From Annona cherimola (lineage: Eukaryota > Streptophyta > Magnoliopsida > Magnoliales > Annonaceae): a stretch of DNA of 64,000 nucleotides. Both the position numbers and the translations under genes were made by a program. The notes beneath the pieces were generated by a model. It was not told the DNA's origin and ran no database searches. It saw nothing but the letters and a program-made list of their open reading frames with translations. Below, one piece after another: positions 1-12,869 of this stretch. The stretch is from the NCBI GenBank assembly GCA_030490835.1, contig CM059974.1:1991501-2055500 (forward strand). The letters run 5' to 3'. The first letter of the stretch is position 1. The number at the start of each line of letters is the position of its first letter.

Positions 1-2193
1 CACCTGCAGTAGCTGCTGTAGAATGTGCAACTTCCAGCTCTCTATCGTCCTCAAGAAAAGCAGCTCGCTGCAATATCAGAGAGAAAAAAATGTCAGAAAA
101 GCTTTGGAATGATCAAAGCCGCAGAAACAGAAAAACATCAGCGGATTATAACCTCCAACGGATTCATTTTTGCAGTTGATTTGAAGAACCTATCCAAGTA
201 CGATCCCTCAACTGCAAGCAAGCAAACGAAAAAACGAAAAATATGAAAAGCCACCATGAGTTGGAATCTGGAACCCACAAGAGTATTATTGACATCAAAC
301 ATAACAACAGTGAATTCTCATTCAGAAGCAACTTCTCACTTTCAGGCCGGAGTTGCATGCTCTCTAGTCCAGAGCAAATGAATAGGTTTTGATCAACATT
401 AGTATATTAAATAATGCAACCACTTTTTCCAAGTGATGCCATTGAACAAATAGAGGAAGAGGATGTAGACGTATGTGAAACGAGAATAAAAAGCAAGAAG
501 ATAAAGGAAAGTGAAATAGAAGATGAAAATAACAAAGATACTATATGCATTCTAGAAGACAGTGGGAAGTCATACAGAAAATAAAAATAACAAAGATCAT
601 ATGCATAATTAAAGTACGACTGTAGCCGCCAAGACAGAACTCACGTTTATCCCATCCAACTTTTCTGCAGCCTCCTGCATCTCAGTAATCAGTGTCTAAT
701 GATCGACTTGAACCCATAGATGTGCCACTAAGGGCTGCAAATCAGGTCACTTTTGACTTGGGTTAGAGCCAGCACAACCCTAACCTTATTTGGTACTCTT
801 AACCCAAAACAAACACCAATCGCTAACCATATTTTTAAAATCTCACCCCCAAACATAAAAATTCTATGGTAATCATAGAAAGTTGTGTAAATTTAATTTC
901 AAATAAGTATTTTGTGTTTTTTAGTACCGAAATGAAGAAAAAATGAGGAAGTGAATGTTTGGGTTGAATAAAGGACACTAGTTGTAATAGGAATAAAATT
1001 CTATAGTATCGATGTTTTACATAGGTCCATTGATTCATTTCAAATAAATATTGTACTTCTTGGAAAAATTTTAAAATATTAAAAATAGCTTTTTAGCATG
1101 AAATGAAGAAAACCATACACATGCAAGGGCCAAAGAGTCATATCAACAACTGGTTGCCGGTTTTGTCCACCTGCATCCCTTTTCCAATCTACACCAGTGT
1201 ACCATCAACACCTATAGGTACAAACTGCAGAGGCCGGTACATACAGTTAAGACTTATCCATAATAGAAGCCCATCCACTTTATGAAAAAAGCATAAACCT
1301 GACAATCTCAGGTAACATCTCTTAATATCTCTAACTTTGTGGATGCATACACAACATAAACCATGGAATAAACCTTAAAATTAGACATGAAGTCTGATCT
1401 GTGTGTAATGAAATGATAATGCAAGTTAAATGCATTACAAGTAGTTCAACCATACGTTTCTGGTTATAAAAAAACAACATTAGACAGAACATATAGTTCT
1501 CGAACAAAACTTCATGGAACAGGATGGAAGTGCCAAAGATACAAGAAAATGGTTGCTCCCAAAATGATAACAACACAACAAGAGAGCAGCAACCAATACT
1601 GAAATAAGCTCTCTGAGAAGATAGATAGATTTTGATCCAAACAATACACCGTTCCCCTTACAGGACAGATACAAGGAATTTGTTGATGTATGAGACATAT
1701 AAATTGCATATTTATTTAATATTATACCTGCAGCCCCCATGCAGTGGGAAACATCTTTGATGGGGATTTATATCTAAGATATTGCAGCAGCACAAAAATA
1801 GCCCAGTAGTAAACTCTTTACTAACTGGCTCACACCCGTATAATTATAAAAGCACAAAAGAGAATTAGCTGCAATGCTCTCACGGCTTTAGAATATTAAA
1901 CAAATGCACATAAGTTAGCAAACTCTTGATGTAGGACGAATTGAAATCACAGGAAAGACTTACTGAGATTGATCTCTGAGGTCACATTTCCTACTGCATG
2001 AAGAAGGCCAATTGTTCCACAGGCATTTCCCACAGTTTGTTTCAAAAAATACACTTTTTCAAATGGGTCCTACAACCAAAAAGCCACCATACTCTTAGTT
2101 TCTTATGATAATTCGGAACTTATATCATTCTTTATTCAGAAACATAAACTAGTCACTAGTTAATTCGCAAAACAAGGTGGTCTGCAGAGCCAA

Positions 2194-2245
<52 letters not shown>

Positions 2246-5200
2246 TCTACGGAAGTTGATGTACAAATGCAGTGATCCCAAAAGGAACAATAAACTTGAG
2301 ATCTACATGTGGAAATCATAGTTGTTAGAGGTGCAAGGCGTGCTAAGGTGCAAGGGAGTCCTGGGACCTAAGCACAAGCCACACATTCAAGGCGTGGGCC
2401 TAATTGAAGCAAGGCGCACCTTATACAAAATAGTATTAACAGTCTAAGAGTCAAACAAATGCATACCTACAATTGTTAAGAACAGAAAAACAATTCAAAC
2501 CTACCATACAACAATCATAAATTTCATTTTAACATAGTAATATAATTTTCAATGTAATTAGATTCATACTGCAAAAGAAATTCAAAGTTCACCGTTCATA
2601 AAAAAAAAAGTAACAACATTAAGTCAAAGTTAAAACATTCAAAATTTCAAAAGGAAGTTTAAAAACTACAAATCATCATCTACAAGTAGCCCATCACCCC
2701 ATCACCATTAGATCTATATCCTTCAACATCTTCTTCTTTTGAGTCTTCATTTTTATTGCTTCTATTCGATTTTCCTCCTTTTTCCTTCCATTTTCATTGA
2801 CAGGGTGCCCTAACAACTACCCCCGTTTTATATTTAACCATTTTTTTATTTATCAAAAAAATTATGGCCACCTGGTTGAAGCCCATGAGGCGCGAACTGG
2901 GCCTTGAGCCTAGGCGCGAGCCTTACTGCGTCCAGTTAAAGTAGTGCGCCCTGTGATGTGTATAAGCACACCCCCTGCGCCCAAGTGCGCCTTGTGCCAA
3001 GGCTCACCTTTGACAACTACGGTGGAAATAGAAAAGAGGATCGATAAACATGAAAAGTGAAGGGGGAAAAAGGCAATGATGTTATGTGGTAGGGTAATGA
3101 TGGGTATAAAATGAATAAAGACAAACAAGTAGACTTTCGTGTGAACAGATGGCATCTCCCCATTCCCAAACAATTAGGTTTAAATATGTAGAAGAAAAAT
3201 ATGATTTAATGCAGACAACAGAAAATAAATTAAATAAGTTATCAATTACACATTTTCAACATGAACATCACAAATTTACAATCATATATCTCCAGAGATC
3301 AGAACTGGCATGCTCAGAAAATTCATTCACATTGAGAAAAATAAATTTACAATACAAGAAGATAAATCTGGGCACATTAATCATTAAAATCATACCCGAA
3401 TTTTCAAACAAATATCTCCAGAGACTAGATCTAGCATGCGCAGAAAATTCACGTTCAGATTCAAGTGTTTAATTAGAATTTCAAAGATTAAAATGTAAGA
3501 AAACAAGGATGATGACAATGGCGGCGGCGGCGGCGTTTAGTGAAATTAACATCAATGGAGAAGAAGATGATGATGAATTATAATCAATAAAGGAGAAAGA
3601 ACAAAAAAAAGTGCCTACAATTTCCAAGGGAGACACAGCAGTGAGCACTTCAAAAGGATGCAAAAAGTTCTCCTCTCTTCCATTCATTCTGTTCCTTGAA
3701 ATCCAATATGTATCACATTTCTACAGAAAAAGTACTCTATAGTTCATCATTATATGGTCCGAGCGGTGCTTAGATAGGTTCTTCAACAACTTGAATGTGT
3801 GTAGCCTGAATCATTAACAGCTAACGCAACAGGCTATCAAATATGACTTGTTTCATACCAATACACTCTATTTAGTGCCTCAAAAATGACCCACAAAAGA
3901 ATTGATGAAAATACATTATTAGCCTATGATTCACAATAACCACAAGCACTAGATTCTATAGACTGATACTGCTAAACTATCCAATGGTGAAAATTAACGA
4001 AGCCAATCTCCAAATACTGAATATGGATCATGTCATCCATATTGTTCTGGTTGTAGTAAGATGCTGCTTCTGTAATTTCCAGTAGAATCCAACTATCCTA
4101 GACATCCTTGATAGACCAGCATAGTGAAATCTTTCATTGTTATGCCGTGATAGTGACAGGAAGTCCTTACATTGCAAACCTAATGGAAATGGCTGAAATG
4201 GGATGAAAACAATGTTTTTTTGAAACCACCTTCATAGCAAATTGAATTTGTGCCTCGGCTAGAATTTTTCCCACCTACATCTATATTGACAGGATCCATA
4301 GATGAAGGCTGACACATATTGTTCAACGTGAAACTAGTTTTCATGAAAGAAGCAATTTCCTTAAATAGTTAGGAGAGGAAACAAAACATTTTTCAAGGGA
4401 TATTCAAACCAGGCAAAAGCAGCTGATATGCTGTTCAAAAAGCTGTGTTCATTCAAGGGGGCATTTATCTCCTCCTTAGAAGAGACTAGTATGAACATGC
4501 GATGGACCACTGATAAGGCAGGTTAAATCTGCATAAATGTAACCTTCAATCTCCTCATATAACTAAAAGAAAAAATAAATTAGTCCACCTGATTTATTTA
4601 TTTAACTTCCCCTACCTTGCATGTGCCTAAGGTCCATACTTCCTGATTTATTAATCCGCAATTTTGCAGCTAAGCCAACGGTCAGTGCCACATGTGTAAA
4701 CCAATTTCATTGCACAATCAAGAATTTCATGGAGAAAAAACAAGTATGAGGTTCTCAACAACTTCAGAAATTCCAAAGACATCAACAGTAAAACTCGGAG
4801 CCTATCTGGGCTGTCTTTTTCAAAATTGAAATTCAGTGGGTAAATGGCATATAATGTCTAAACATTCAATCGTCTGAGAGGTTAAGAAGTACATGTTTAT
4901 TGAAAAAACTATGTATTAACTGCAAAAGTATGAATGCTTGCTAATTGATAAATTGTCTCCTCGGCCCATATTTTTGCACTCTCATCAGTGAGAGAGGAAA
5001 GGAGACGTGTGCGCTCAAAAAAGCAGAAAGCATACTGTTTGAGCATGATTCTTAAAAGCAGATGGAAATGAGATATGGAAAGAATAAAAGCCACTGCATT
5101 AAAATAATCAGTATTTTGACACCAAATCAAAATAGCCGTGTGAAGCAGATGACCAGCTAGAAAGCAAGAAGATATCTATCAATTAGTTGCCATGCAATTG

Positions 5201-7241
5201 ATACATCGATGAGCTTATTGCTCACTCCAGACCTAATATCTAACCAAAGCTTTACCTTATTCGCACCAGAATGGCTCTGTTCTTCCTCCAAGATCCTCTC
5301 TGATTCAGACTAAAACAAAGTCAATGAAATGATAAGAATTCCAGTGGCACTCGATTTGGAGAAAGAAAATAAAAAATCGAAAAAAATAACAATCTATTGG
5401 CACATAATATCAGGAAAAAAAAAAAAAAAACAACTGCGTTGTAGAGAACAGCAACTCATGCCTCTGCCAACAAAATATGAACGAGTGTACACCAATCATA
5501 TTTAGAATGGCACTGACTACATTGATGGAGTTAGCCTTCTCACCCTCTCCCCCACAAACTTATGATCACAATAGAAACTGCAATTTATGGTCCAACAAAA
5601 TATCAAGACCAAGGCCCTCAACCATTGCAATTATATTCCAAACTGCCACAGACTCTGGATAGTTAGCCATGTAATATGATGAAGATTCCCAAAAGTATTC
5701 CACGTTGAAGGCTTCTCATCCAAGTTGGGGTATTTGGAGGCATCCCCACAGACCCCATCAATAACTGGACTCGGCATACAAATATACAATGACTAACCTA
5801 TGTACGGAGTCAACTCTTATGGACAGTTACCTCATGAGCAGTACAACAGAGTCAGCTACTCCAAAGAGATTGTTAAATAAGCATCAGCAAACAGATAGTA
5901 TGCATATAAATCAATGCAATCACTCAAAAGATTTACTAGAGAGGAGAATTGTATGCGCTTCAGATTTCTCACTAAGCAAACCAGCTCTCTGATTAGGATC
6001 CATCAAATTGTCAAAATGATAGATAGACAAAAAAAAAAAAAAAAAAAAACTCAAAATAGTCAATCCAATTACGGATATTTCAAGCCAACCATCCACAGAC
6101 GGTCAATGGGCAAATATCAATGTCATGCATGAAGAATATCTCAAACCATAAGTATAAAAATTGCTTGTATGACTACCCTATAATCAGATTCAAACCGACA
6201 AATGACAACTAAGCACAAAAATACCTCACTTTAATTGAAGATTAAACGTGTGTTTGGAAAGTAATAAAACATTGGCATGAAACATTTTTGGTGTAAAAGC
6301 TGTTAAATTGATAGAAAATTATGTAATATGAAAAGGGTGATGATGAGGAGTAAAGAGAACAAAATTAAAATATATAGGTTAGCGGTATATGTAATTATGT
6401 AGAAATGATTGAAAACTATAATAGTTAGTGTGGGAAGATGTGAAGAAATAATTAAAAAAATAATGTAGTTGCAGAGAGTGAAAAGTTGTAGGCCAAATGT
6501 TTTACTTGTTGCCAAACATCTCATAACATAAGGGGGAAAAAAAAAAGGCAAATGATTCAAAGCTTAGAAGGATCCAATCGCTTGGAGGGCTGATCTTACT
6601 TCTGCAGTAAGCGGGAAAAGGAAAAGCACTGCAAGCACGGGCTTGGGGACCATTGACAATAGCTCATCATCAAAACCATACACATCACAGAATTCCACTT
6701 CATCCTCTCGAAGACCAAGCCCCCAAAGATACTGCGAATGGATAAAATCAGCATTCAGCACAAGAAAATCAAGCAATCTGTATTGATACGTAATCATGAG
6801 ATTTACTGCAAGAAATATCACAGTCAATCAAACTCCTTGATCGAAAATTTATTCCTCCATTCTCAAGATAAAGTACATATCAACTCTAATTTGTTCATTC
6901 AAGGAAAAATCTTAATATTTATCAAGCGGAAAATTAAAAATCAAGCAAACGATGAATGGGACGTCAGAATTTTTTTAAAAAAAATCCGCTCAGAATCTGA
7001 TTACCTTGAAGTAATCAACGTTAAATTATTGAAAATTAATTCTACAGAAAAATGGAAATCTTGACAGAAATCAAGAAATTTAAAAAAAAAACATCGATCA
7101 CAGAACTCTATATATATTCTTCCAAGAAATAAACATCCGTCATCAAGGAAACGCTGCAGGAAGAGAGAAAAATACCTGGTTCATGATTTCTGGGTTGGAT
7201 TCGAGAGGCAGCCATCGCTTAGCAATAGGGCTTTCCTCCAT
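1..7241 (-). CDS. UCH3: Ubiquitin C-terminal hydrolase, UCH-L3 type (3' end off the left edge)
   Basis: Cysteine deubiquitinase of peptidase family C12; the family releases small adducts from the ubiquitin C-terminus. Exons on the minus strand: 7176-7241, 6600-6731, 5256-5309, 1964-2069, 153-211 and 1-67 (open at the edge). All junctions are GT-AG and phases match, giving about 161 residues. Exon 1 starts [17 protein letters not shown]. Exon 2 carries [15 protein letters not shown] and [15 protein letters not shown], which follow plant UCH3 closely. Exon 4 holds the active-site motif [16 protein letters not shown], with the oxyanion Gln near residue 95 and the nucleophilic Cys near 101. Exons 5 and 6 encode [15 protein letters not shown] and then [15 protein letters not shown]. 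The catalytic His and Asp and about 70 C-terminal residues lie outside the window. Intron 3 is about 3.2 kb and contains a hAT element and a TAA microsatellite. Identification rests on family recall and is strong. Confidence 0.93.
212..1963. other. UCH3 intron 4, no other feature
   Basis: A 1.75-kb intron between the active-site exon and the LDRFFKST exon. Short open frames on both strands show no family resemblance. A short stretch near 725-800 faintly resembles a decayed hAT end but has no partner. Confidence 0.7.
2194..2245. repeat. (TAA)n microsatellite in UCH3 intron
   Basis: About 17 uninterrupted ATA/TAA triplets, intronic and just outside the left TSD of the adjacent hAT element. Probably length-polymorphic. 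Confidence 0.95.
2317..3021. mobile_element. Non-autonomous hAT element in UCH3 intron 3
   Basis: A 705-bp insertion. Its ends are inverted copies: left CATAGTTGTTAGAGGTG, and the right end read inverted is CGTAGTTGTCAAAGGTG. It is flanked by a perfect 8-bp direct repeat GTGGAAAT (2309-2316 and 3022-3029), the hAT-superfamily target-site signature. Subterminal regions at both ends are rich in AGGCGC/GCGCC-type words, while the centre is AT-rich. No transposase frame is present, so it would need a hAT transposase in trans. It lies in the 3.2-kb intron between exons 3 and 4 of UCH3. Confidence 0.87.
3030..5255. other. Remainder of UCH3 intron 3
   Basis: AT-rich intron between the hAT right TSD and exon 3. 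A GCG trinucleotide run lies at 3520-3535. I see no coding or RNA feature here. Confidence 0.6.
6248..6520 (+). repeat. MITE-like repeat, GTGTTTGG family, copy 1 (UCH3 intron 2)
   Basis: Starts GTGTGTTTGGAAAGTAATAA and ends with the inverted counterpart GCCAAACATC. Its centre (TGTAGAAATGATT, ATGATGAGGAGTAAAGAGAA) recurs in copies at 8.2-9.2, 10.95, 24.0, 46.2, 52.2 and 62.4 kb. No coding capacity. It sits between UCH3 exons 2 and 3. Confidence 0.75.
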
Positions 7242-8219
7242 TTAAGACGGACGGAAAAGAGAAATGCAGCTGCGGCAGCGGAGTAGTTCGCAAGCAACTG
7301 ATTGAGCAGCTTTCTCCCCTCTAGTGACCGATTCCTTCCATTCCTTGCCGCTTTTTGTATGTATAAGTTTGGCTTGGCGGTGGAATCCTGACGGGATATT
7401 TGCAAAAATGACCCTCTGCTTTGCGTAGTGGATTTCTCATCTAGTCTGAATATTTGCAAAACCAATCTTTCAATGTGTTCGGAAAGTATTTGCAAAACCA
7501 ATTTTTCAATGTGTTTGGAAAGTAGGGGTCGGAAGTGGGGCCGGCCGGTAATGCCCTATTTTTTTGTACTGAGTTGTGATAAGGTCAATTTTTTTTATAC
7601 TAGCCCAAGATAAGGTGAATTTAATTCTCATTTTTTTAAAAATATGTCATAGGACAAACTCCGAGTTGGTGTCGGATTGGTTTCGGGACACCTAGTCGAG
7701 TAAATAATGCAGGTCAAATAAATCGATTTTAAGAATTTATACATCTATTAAGCATAAAGATACATCCATACTAAGTTTAAATGTTATATACTTTAATATT
7801 TTATTAATTATTAAAAAACACGTCATTAGCAAAATAAAACATGAAAAGATATAGTATAAATTTATTAAAATAGGATAACATACAATTCTATATAGGAGTT
7901 ATATATATGTGCAAATTTCTCTTATTAATTCTTATATTATTTTTTGGATAAATTGATTCTTCTACTTCTAATATAGTTAATTATAAAAAAATATGAAAAT
8001 TTTGAAAGAAAATAATAATAAGACGTAAATATAGGCTTATAGTTTTTAATAAATTAATGTATGTCATGCCAGTCGGAACTCTTTGGGTCAAGACATAATC
8101 GACCCACCTCGACTCTATTTTTAAATTCAAGTCAAAATTTCTGACTCATCCTTATATTAGGTCAAAAAAACATTGGTTTAGATCGAGTCATCTATCGACC
8201 CGTCCTAATTCTCACCCCT
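7242..8219. other. UCH3 upstream region, then AT-rich spacer
   Basis: The first 200 bases or so upstream of the UCH3 start codon probably hold its 5' leader and promoter, but no unambiguous TATA box or initiator is visible. Beyond about 7560 the DNA is AT-rich. Patches such as GACCCACCTCGACTC (about 8099) resemble decayed hAT ends. No gene seen. Confidence 0.5.
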
Positions 8220-9170
8220 ATTGGGAAGTTTTATGGCGTTTTGGGAAGTAAAAAAATTGTGTGCTCCGGAAGTGATAAAATTTTTGATGAAAGTTTGTAC
8301 ATTAAAAGTTTCTGAATTTGTAGAAAATTATGTGATATAATAAGGATAATGATGAGGAGTGAAAAGAATAAAGTTAAAATTGATAGCTTACTTATACGGG
8401 AAGTGATGTAGAAATGATATAAAAATAGAGTAGTTGTATAAAAAAATAATTTAAAAATAGGCTAGTTATAGAGATTGAAAAGTTTTAAGAGCATGTTTGT
8501 TTAATTAAAAAAGTTTTCAATGTAAAATTTTTCACTATTTATAACTACCTTAGATTTTAATCATTTTTTATATTTTTCTATATAACTATCCTACCTATTA
8601 ATCATTTCTACATAACTATATATACAACAAATCTATCTATTTTAATTTTATTTTCTTTACTTCTCATCATTACCCCTATCATACATAATTTCCTCCAAAT
8701 TCAAAAATTTTTACCTCAAAAAATTTTCATTTGAAAGTTTTATCATTTCCAAAACACACCCTATATTGAAAAGTTTTTCAATTCTTTTTACATCACAACT
8801 CTACTTTTTAATCATATTTGCATAACTACCTATACATCTAACATATATGTTCTAAATTTATTCTTTTTACTCCATCTTATTATCCCAAATATATTACATC
8901 ATTTTTCATATTTCAAACACTTTTATACAAAAAACTGTTCATCGAAAGTTTTATCGCTTCTTGAACACACACTAAATTGGAAGATAATATGATATAGGTA
9001 ATAATAAGAAGTAAAAAGAATAAAATTAAAATAAATACATTAGTTGTATAAATAATTGTGTAGAAATGATTAAGAAGTAGAATGACTATATAGGAAAGAG
9101 AAAAACTAAATAAAAATAAGATAATTATAGAGAGTGAAAAGTTTTAAATTGGAAATTTTTGATGATAACC
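8220..9170. repeat. Cluster of GTGTTTGG-family MITE copies, both orientations
   Basis: Four adjoining copies or fragments: a plus copy at about 8220-8495, a minus copy at about 8490-8762 ending CCAAAACACACCC, a second minus copy at about 8763-8972, and a plus remnant at about 8973-9165. The order suggests insertion of one copy into another. All share the central ATGATTAAAAA and GAGTAAAAAGAATAAAATTAA words of the family. Confidence 0.7.
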
Positions 9171-9255
9171 AAAAGCATCCTTATTTTATAATTTTAACTT
9201 GGCGCCATTACAGCATCAAAAAATAGCTAGGTGAAACTCGGGTTTAATAAAATCT

Positions 9256-9643
9256 TAGAGGATGTTTGGGAATTAAAATTTTTATGGGATGGGATGGGAA
9301 ATATATTATGAAATACTTTGAAAATTGTATGATTAATATAGAATGATAGGGATAGAGTTAGAATTAATAGTGATACATTTGTTTTCTTACAGCTGCAGGG
9401 TGGGATGGGAAGTCGTAGTCCACGGTCTCTTAAGGCAACAACTCTCTCAATTAATAATTATATTTTTCATTTTCACCCTTATATTCTAATCATTTTTCCT
9501 ATTAGTTATCTTCATCAAACCTATTTATCCTAACTTTACCTCTATCATTTCTTATCAATCATATAATTTTCAAAATATTTTATTTCTCTCTTCCCACCCT
9601 ATCCTACAATCTCAAAAAAATATCAATTACTGAATATCCTCTA
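9256..9643. repeat. Fold-back MITE-like element with long inverted arms
   Basis: The left end TAGAGGATGTTTGGGAATT is mirrored by the inverted right end, TAGAGGATATTCAGTAATT. Imperfect complementarity continues for more than 100 bases (for example TTTGAAAATTGTATGATTAA against TTTGAAAATTATATGATTGA). The centre contains a GGGATGGGAAG word. No clear TSD, no frame. Confidence 0.65.
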
Positions 9644-9649
9644 GGTTTG

Positions 9650-10565
9650 ATGGAGGTAGTTTGTAAAAAAAATAATTGGAATATAAGAGTAAAAGTATAA
9701 AAATATTATTATTAGCAAAGCAATCATCGGCTGTGGAAAACAGATTCTCATCCCCTCCCACTTTCTCCCACTTTCACACAATGCCAAACGTCCCCTTAAT
9801 TTGTCACAAGCGTAACTTGAACCTAACTTTATTTATAAAAATTTAAATCTAAACTCTACCACTACTTATAAAATCTAAACTTTAATGAGGTTTATATGAA
9901 TCTTTTTTTTATAAAAATCTAAATTTGAACTCGACTACCATTTATAAAATCTAAACTTTAATGATATTTATATAAATCTTCTTTTATAAAAATCTAATTC
10001 TTAATTCTTCATTGTAATCATATTTATAAAATGTAACGTTTAATGATATTTATATAAATTTTATTGATAGAAATTGAGTTAAAGTTTAGGTTGCCAAGTT
10101 TCTATTTTGAATTAAGCATGATAAGTTTAAAATTATACAAATATATGATAAGTTAAAAATATGCCAAAAAATAGTGCACCATCCAATTAATTTTATAAAG
10201 ATAGTAATTGTTATATTTTTAGAAGAAAATTAAATTTTCAAAATAAAATAAATGGAGAAAACTAAATATATAATGTAAAAATTACTATAATTCACCTAAA
10301 GTATAATTTTGATATAACAAGCATGTATTTAAACATAATCTAATTAATACAAATACATAAATATGAAAAGTATTCTTTAAGTTGTTGATATATAATATTT
10401 TATGTTAAATATAAATAAAAATTTTGGTTTAAATTTCTTGAATTTGGATTCACTTGAACCTTGACTATATTTACAAATCAAGTTTTTCGTGTTTAGATTT
10501 TCAAAATGCAAACAATCATGCTAACTTTTTATAATGGCTAATTTATAAGTGATTAATTGCATACA
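9650..10565. other. AT-rich spacer
   Basis: Very AT-rich. Imperfect direct repeats of AAAATCTAAACTTTAATGA-type words lie near 9840-10040. No gene, RNA or element with ends recognised. Confidence 0.6.
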
Positions 10566-10866
10566 ACCTTCCATACAATTTTTTTATTCTTTAGTTTTTT
10601 TATTTTTCTTCATAAACATGTTTTCATAAGTGTATTTAACTCATCTATTGAGTTTTACCATTTTATAATATTTTATATTTTTATTTTTATTTTTAAAAAT
10701 ATTATTTTCAAGGGTATTTAGTCCATTTCACTCCTTAAAATCTTGAATTTTGAAAATAAAAAATAAACAAGTAAATATATTGTGAAATAATAAAATTTAA
10801 ATATGGGTTAAATACAATTAAGAAAACATATTTACGAAGAAAATCAAAAAATAAAAAATATTAAAT
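10566..10866. repeat. AT-rich fold-back repeat, copy 1
   Basis: Imperfect palindrome. The left arm contains GTGTATTTAACTCAT and TTTTACCATTTTATAATATT; the right arm contains the complements (AATAATAAAATTTAAATATGGGTTAAATACAAT). Similar fold-backs recur at 35.8, 38.5, 39.9, 41.0, 49.3, 53.1 and 55.9 kb. Confidence 0.6.
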
Positions 10867-10949
10867 GGAGGACCTACATGCAATTGGCCCTCAATTTTTA
10901 TTGAGTTTAACAAGCTCACGCTAACCTCAGCTTAAGTTTCATTCATAAA

Positions 10950-11221
10950 GTGTATTTGGAAAGTAATAAATTTTTTATGAAACAGTCTTTGGTGTAAACG
11001 TCTTTAAGATGAGATAAAATAATGTGATGTAATAAGGATAATGATAAAGAGTAAATAGAATAAAGTTAAAATGGATATGTTATATATATTAATAGTTGTG
11101 TAGAAATGATTAAAAAATAGGGTAATTATATAGAAAAGGTGAAAAAATTAATTAAAATACGGTAATTGTAGAGAATGAAAATTTTTAGTTTGACGAATTT
11201 TTGGTGAAAATAAACATGCCC
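10950..11221 (+). repeat. MITE-like repeat, GTGTTTGG family, copy at 10.95 kb
   Basis: Begins GTGTATTTGGAAAGTAATAA and closes with AAACATGCCC, the inverted partner of the GGGTGTGTTTG-type end. Central TGTGTAGAAATGATTAAAAA matches the other copies. No frame. Confidence 0.75.
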
Positions 11222-12189
11222 ATAATTTACAAATAACAACTCCAAAAGAGGGACAGCATGGTAATGCCTCTAAACTAACTTCGAATATGGACTTTCTACT
11301 CTATACATTTTTAATTTACTCACGTCAACTATTAAGTCATTTAAATGATGACACAATCATTTAGATTTTAACTAGACAAAAATGCGGTCACATATTATGA
11401 TGGGCTAGTTTTGAAATTTTATCAATTTAAAAGGTTATTTTAACAAAAATATGATAAAATAATATTTTAAAATAATCCTCACATTAAATAAATAAATTTA
11501 GACCCACTTGGATTTGCAAATTTCTGCATTTTAGGATTTCATTTTTTAATTCCTTATTCTATAAGAAAATGCAAAAAGTTTAAAATCTAAACATGTTTAT
11601 AAAAATAAAAGTTTAATATTTTAAAGTAGTTTTTTAAGTTTAATAGTTTTAAGGTGGTTTCAAAATATTTTTTGTATTTCTATTATAGCTAGAAAAATTT
11701 TAAACTATTTATCGTAACAATTTAAAATTTATGATTCCTTAGATCTATATTTTCTGTTTTTTATTTTATACTCGACGCGTCGAGTATAAACGCTAACTTA
11801 GCTCGTCCGTTGTTTGCTCACTAATCAACGACTAAGCTGTGATTGCATCGGTGGTAGACCAAGCTGGAGTGGAAACAAAAAAGAAGGAGAAGGATTTTTG
11901 GATGTTGACTTGGCTTGGTGAGTGACGGTCCCTGAAGCATGAACCCGGAAATCCTTTAATCTCCTTTGGGAGAAGAAAGACAAGTCTGGTGATCCGACTT
12001 TCATCATAGAATGACAAGAGAAACATGCGAACAGGTATCTGTAAAGTTCCGGCGCTCAAGTATAGGGTGACCCTTCGCTTGTTAGTGGTGGGAAGTGAAA
12101 CGCACGAGGCTAGCGCTCGATTGCAAAAGCTACGGATATCTCATGCAGCATGACAAGACGGCTCTGGTCGGGTGGCTTAGGGATAGCCC
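11222..12189. other. AT-rich spacer leading to the MULE target site
   Basis: AT-rich to about 11770, then a more balanced stretch (11770-12189) that continues after the MULE at 18256. Without the MULE the two flanks form one unit of roughly 700 bases. Short minus-strand frames occur at 11825-12059 but none is recognisable. Confidence 0.5.
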
Positions 12190-12198
12190 GCGCCCGGA

Positions 12199-12336
12199 GG
12201 GTTTTTTGCATGGTAAACCCTCTAACTTTGGCCAATTGCTTTCCAAACCCCGAAGTTTGGCCGTTTTCTTATTAAACCCTGCGAACTTTCAGCTTTTGCA
12301 TTTTGAACCCCGGGGCATAACGGCGTTTCAGAACAC
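12199..12336 (+). repeat. MULE left terminal inverted repeat
   Basis: 138 bp, matching 18109-18246 in inverted orientation with one difference. Contains GTAAACCCTCTAACTTTGGC and CCCCGGGGCATAACGGCG. In Mutator elements TIRs carry the promoter and transposase-binding sites; here it would drive the plus-strand transposase. Confidence 0.95.
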
Positions 12337-12525
12337 CGTCAAATGGAGTGAAATGTCCAAAATGTCCTCACTAAAAAACAAAACTGAACCCTAGCAGATA
12401 CCCCAGACGGAAGGACGATAATCTGAAAAACCCCAAATCAAAAATACCCAAATCGAAAACGAATTCGAAATCCCTAAATCAGAAACCCCAAAGAAGAATC
12501 CACGAACGAGATCGAGCTCCGGAGT

Positions 12526-12645
12526 GTTTCTCGGTGGGTCGTCTCCATCACAGTCGCTGTGTTGCTCAGTGGGCTGTCTTCCTCACAGTCGCTGCGTTTT
12601 TCGGTGGGTCGTCTTCCTCACTGCCGCTATGTTTCTCGGTGGGTT
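12526..12645 (+). repeat. 35-bp tandem repeat near the MULE left end
   Basis: About 3.4 copies of a 35-bp unit starting GTTTCTCGGTGGGTCGTC at 12526, 12561, 12596 and 12631. The period is not a multiple of three. Subterminal repeats in transposons often bind transposase; that role here is inference. Confidence 0.85.
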
Positions 12646-12869
12646 TTGCTGGCTTACACTAGATGGAAGATGACAATACAACGGTTGAATGAAGGTATAT
12701 ATATGCTGTCAATTTAAGTTTAAAAAATATTTATGACTGTAATGGATGATGACAACAACACACGGACATTGTTAATTCTTGTGATGGGGTGGAATGCAAT
12801 GAAGACAGTGGACAATGATGTGTTTTTTGTCGTGGTATAGGAGTGGTCCCAAATGGAATAAAAAAGCCC

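Noticed and set aside
611..700. Minus-strand stretch reading [13 protein letters not shown] before a GTGAGT donor
   Set aside because: Looks exon-like, but UCH3 phases close perfectly without it and no UCH family member has this insert.
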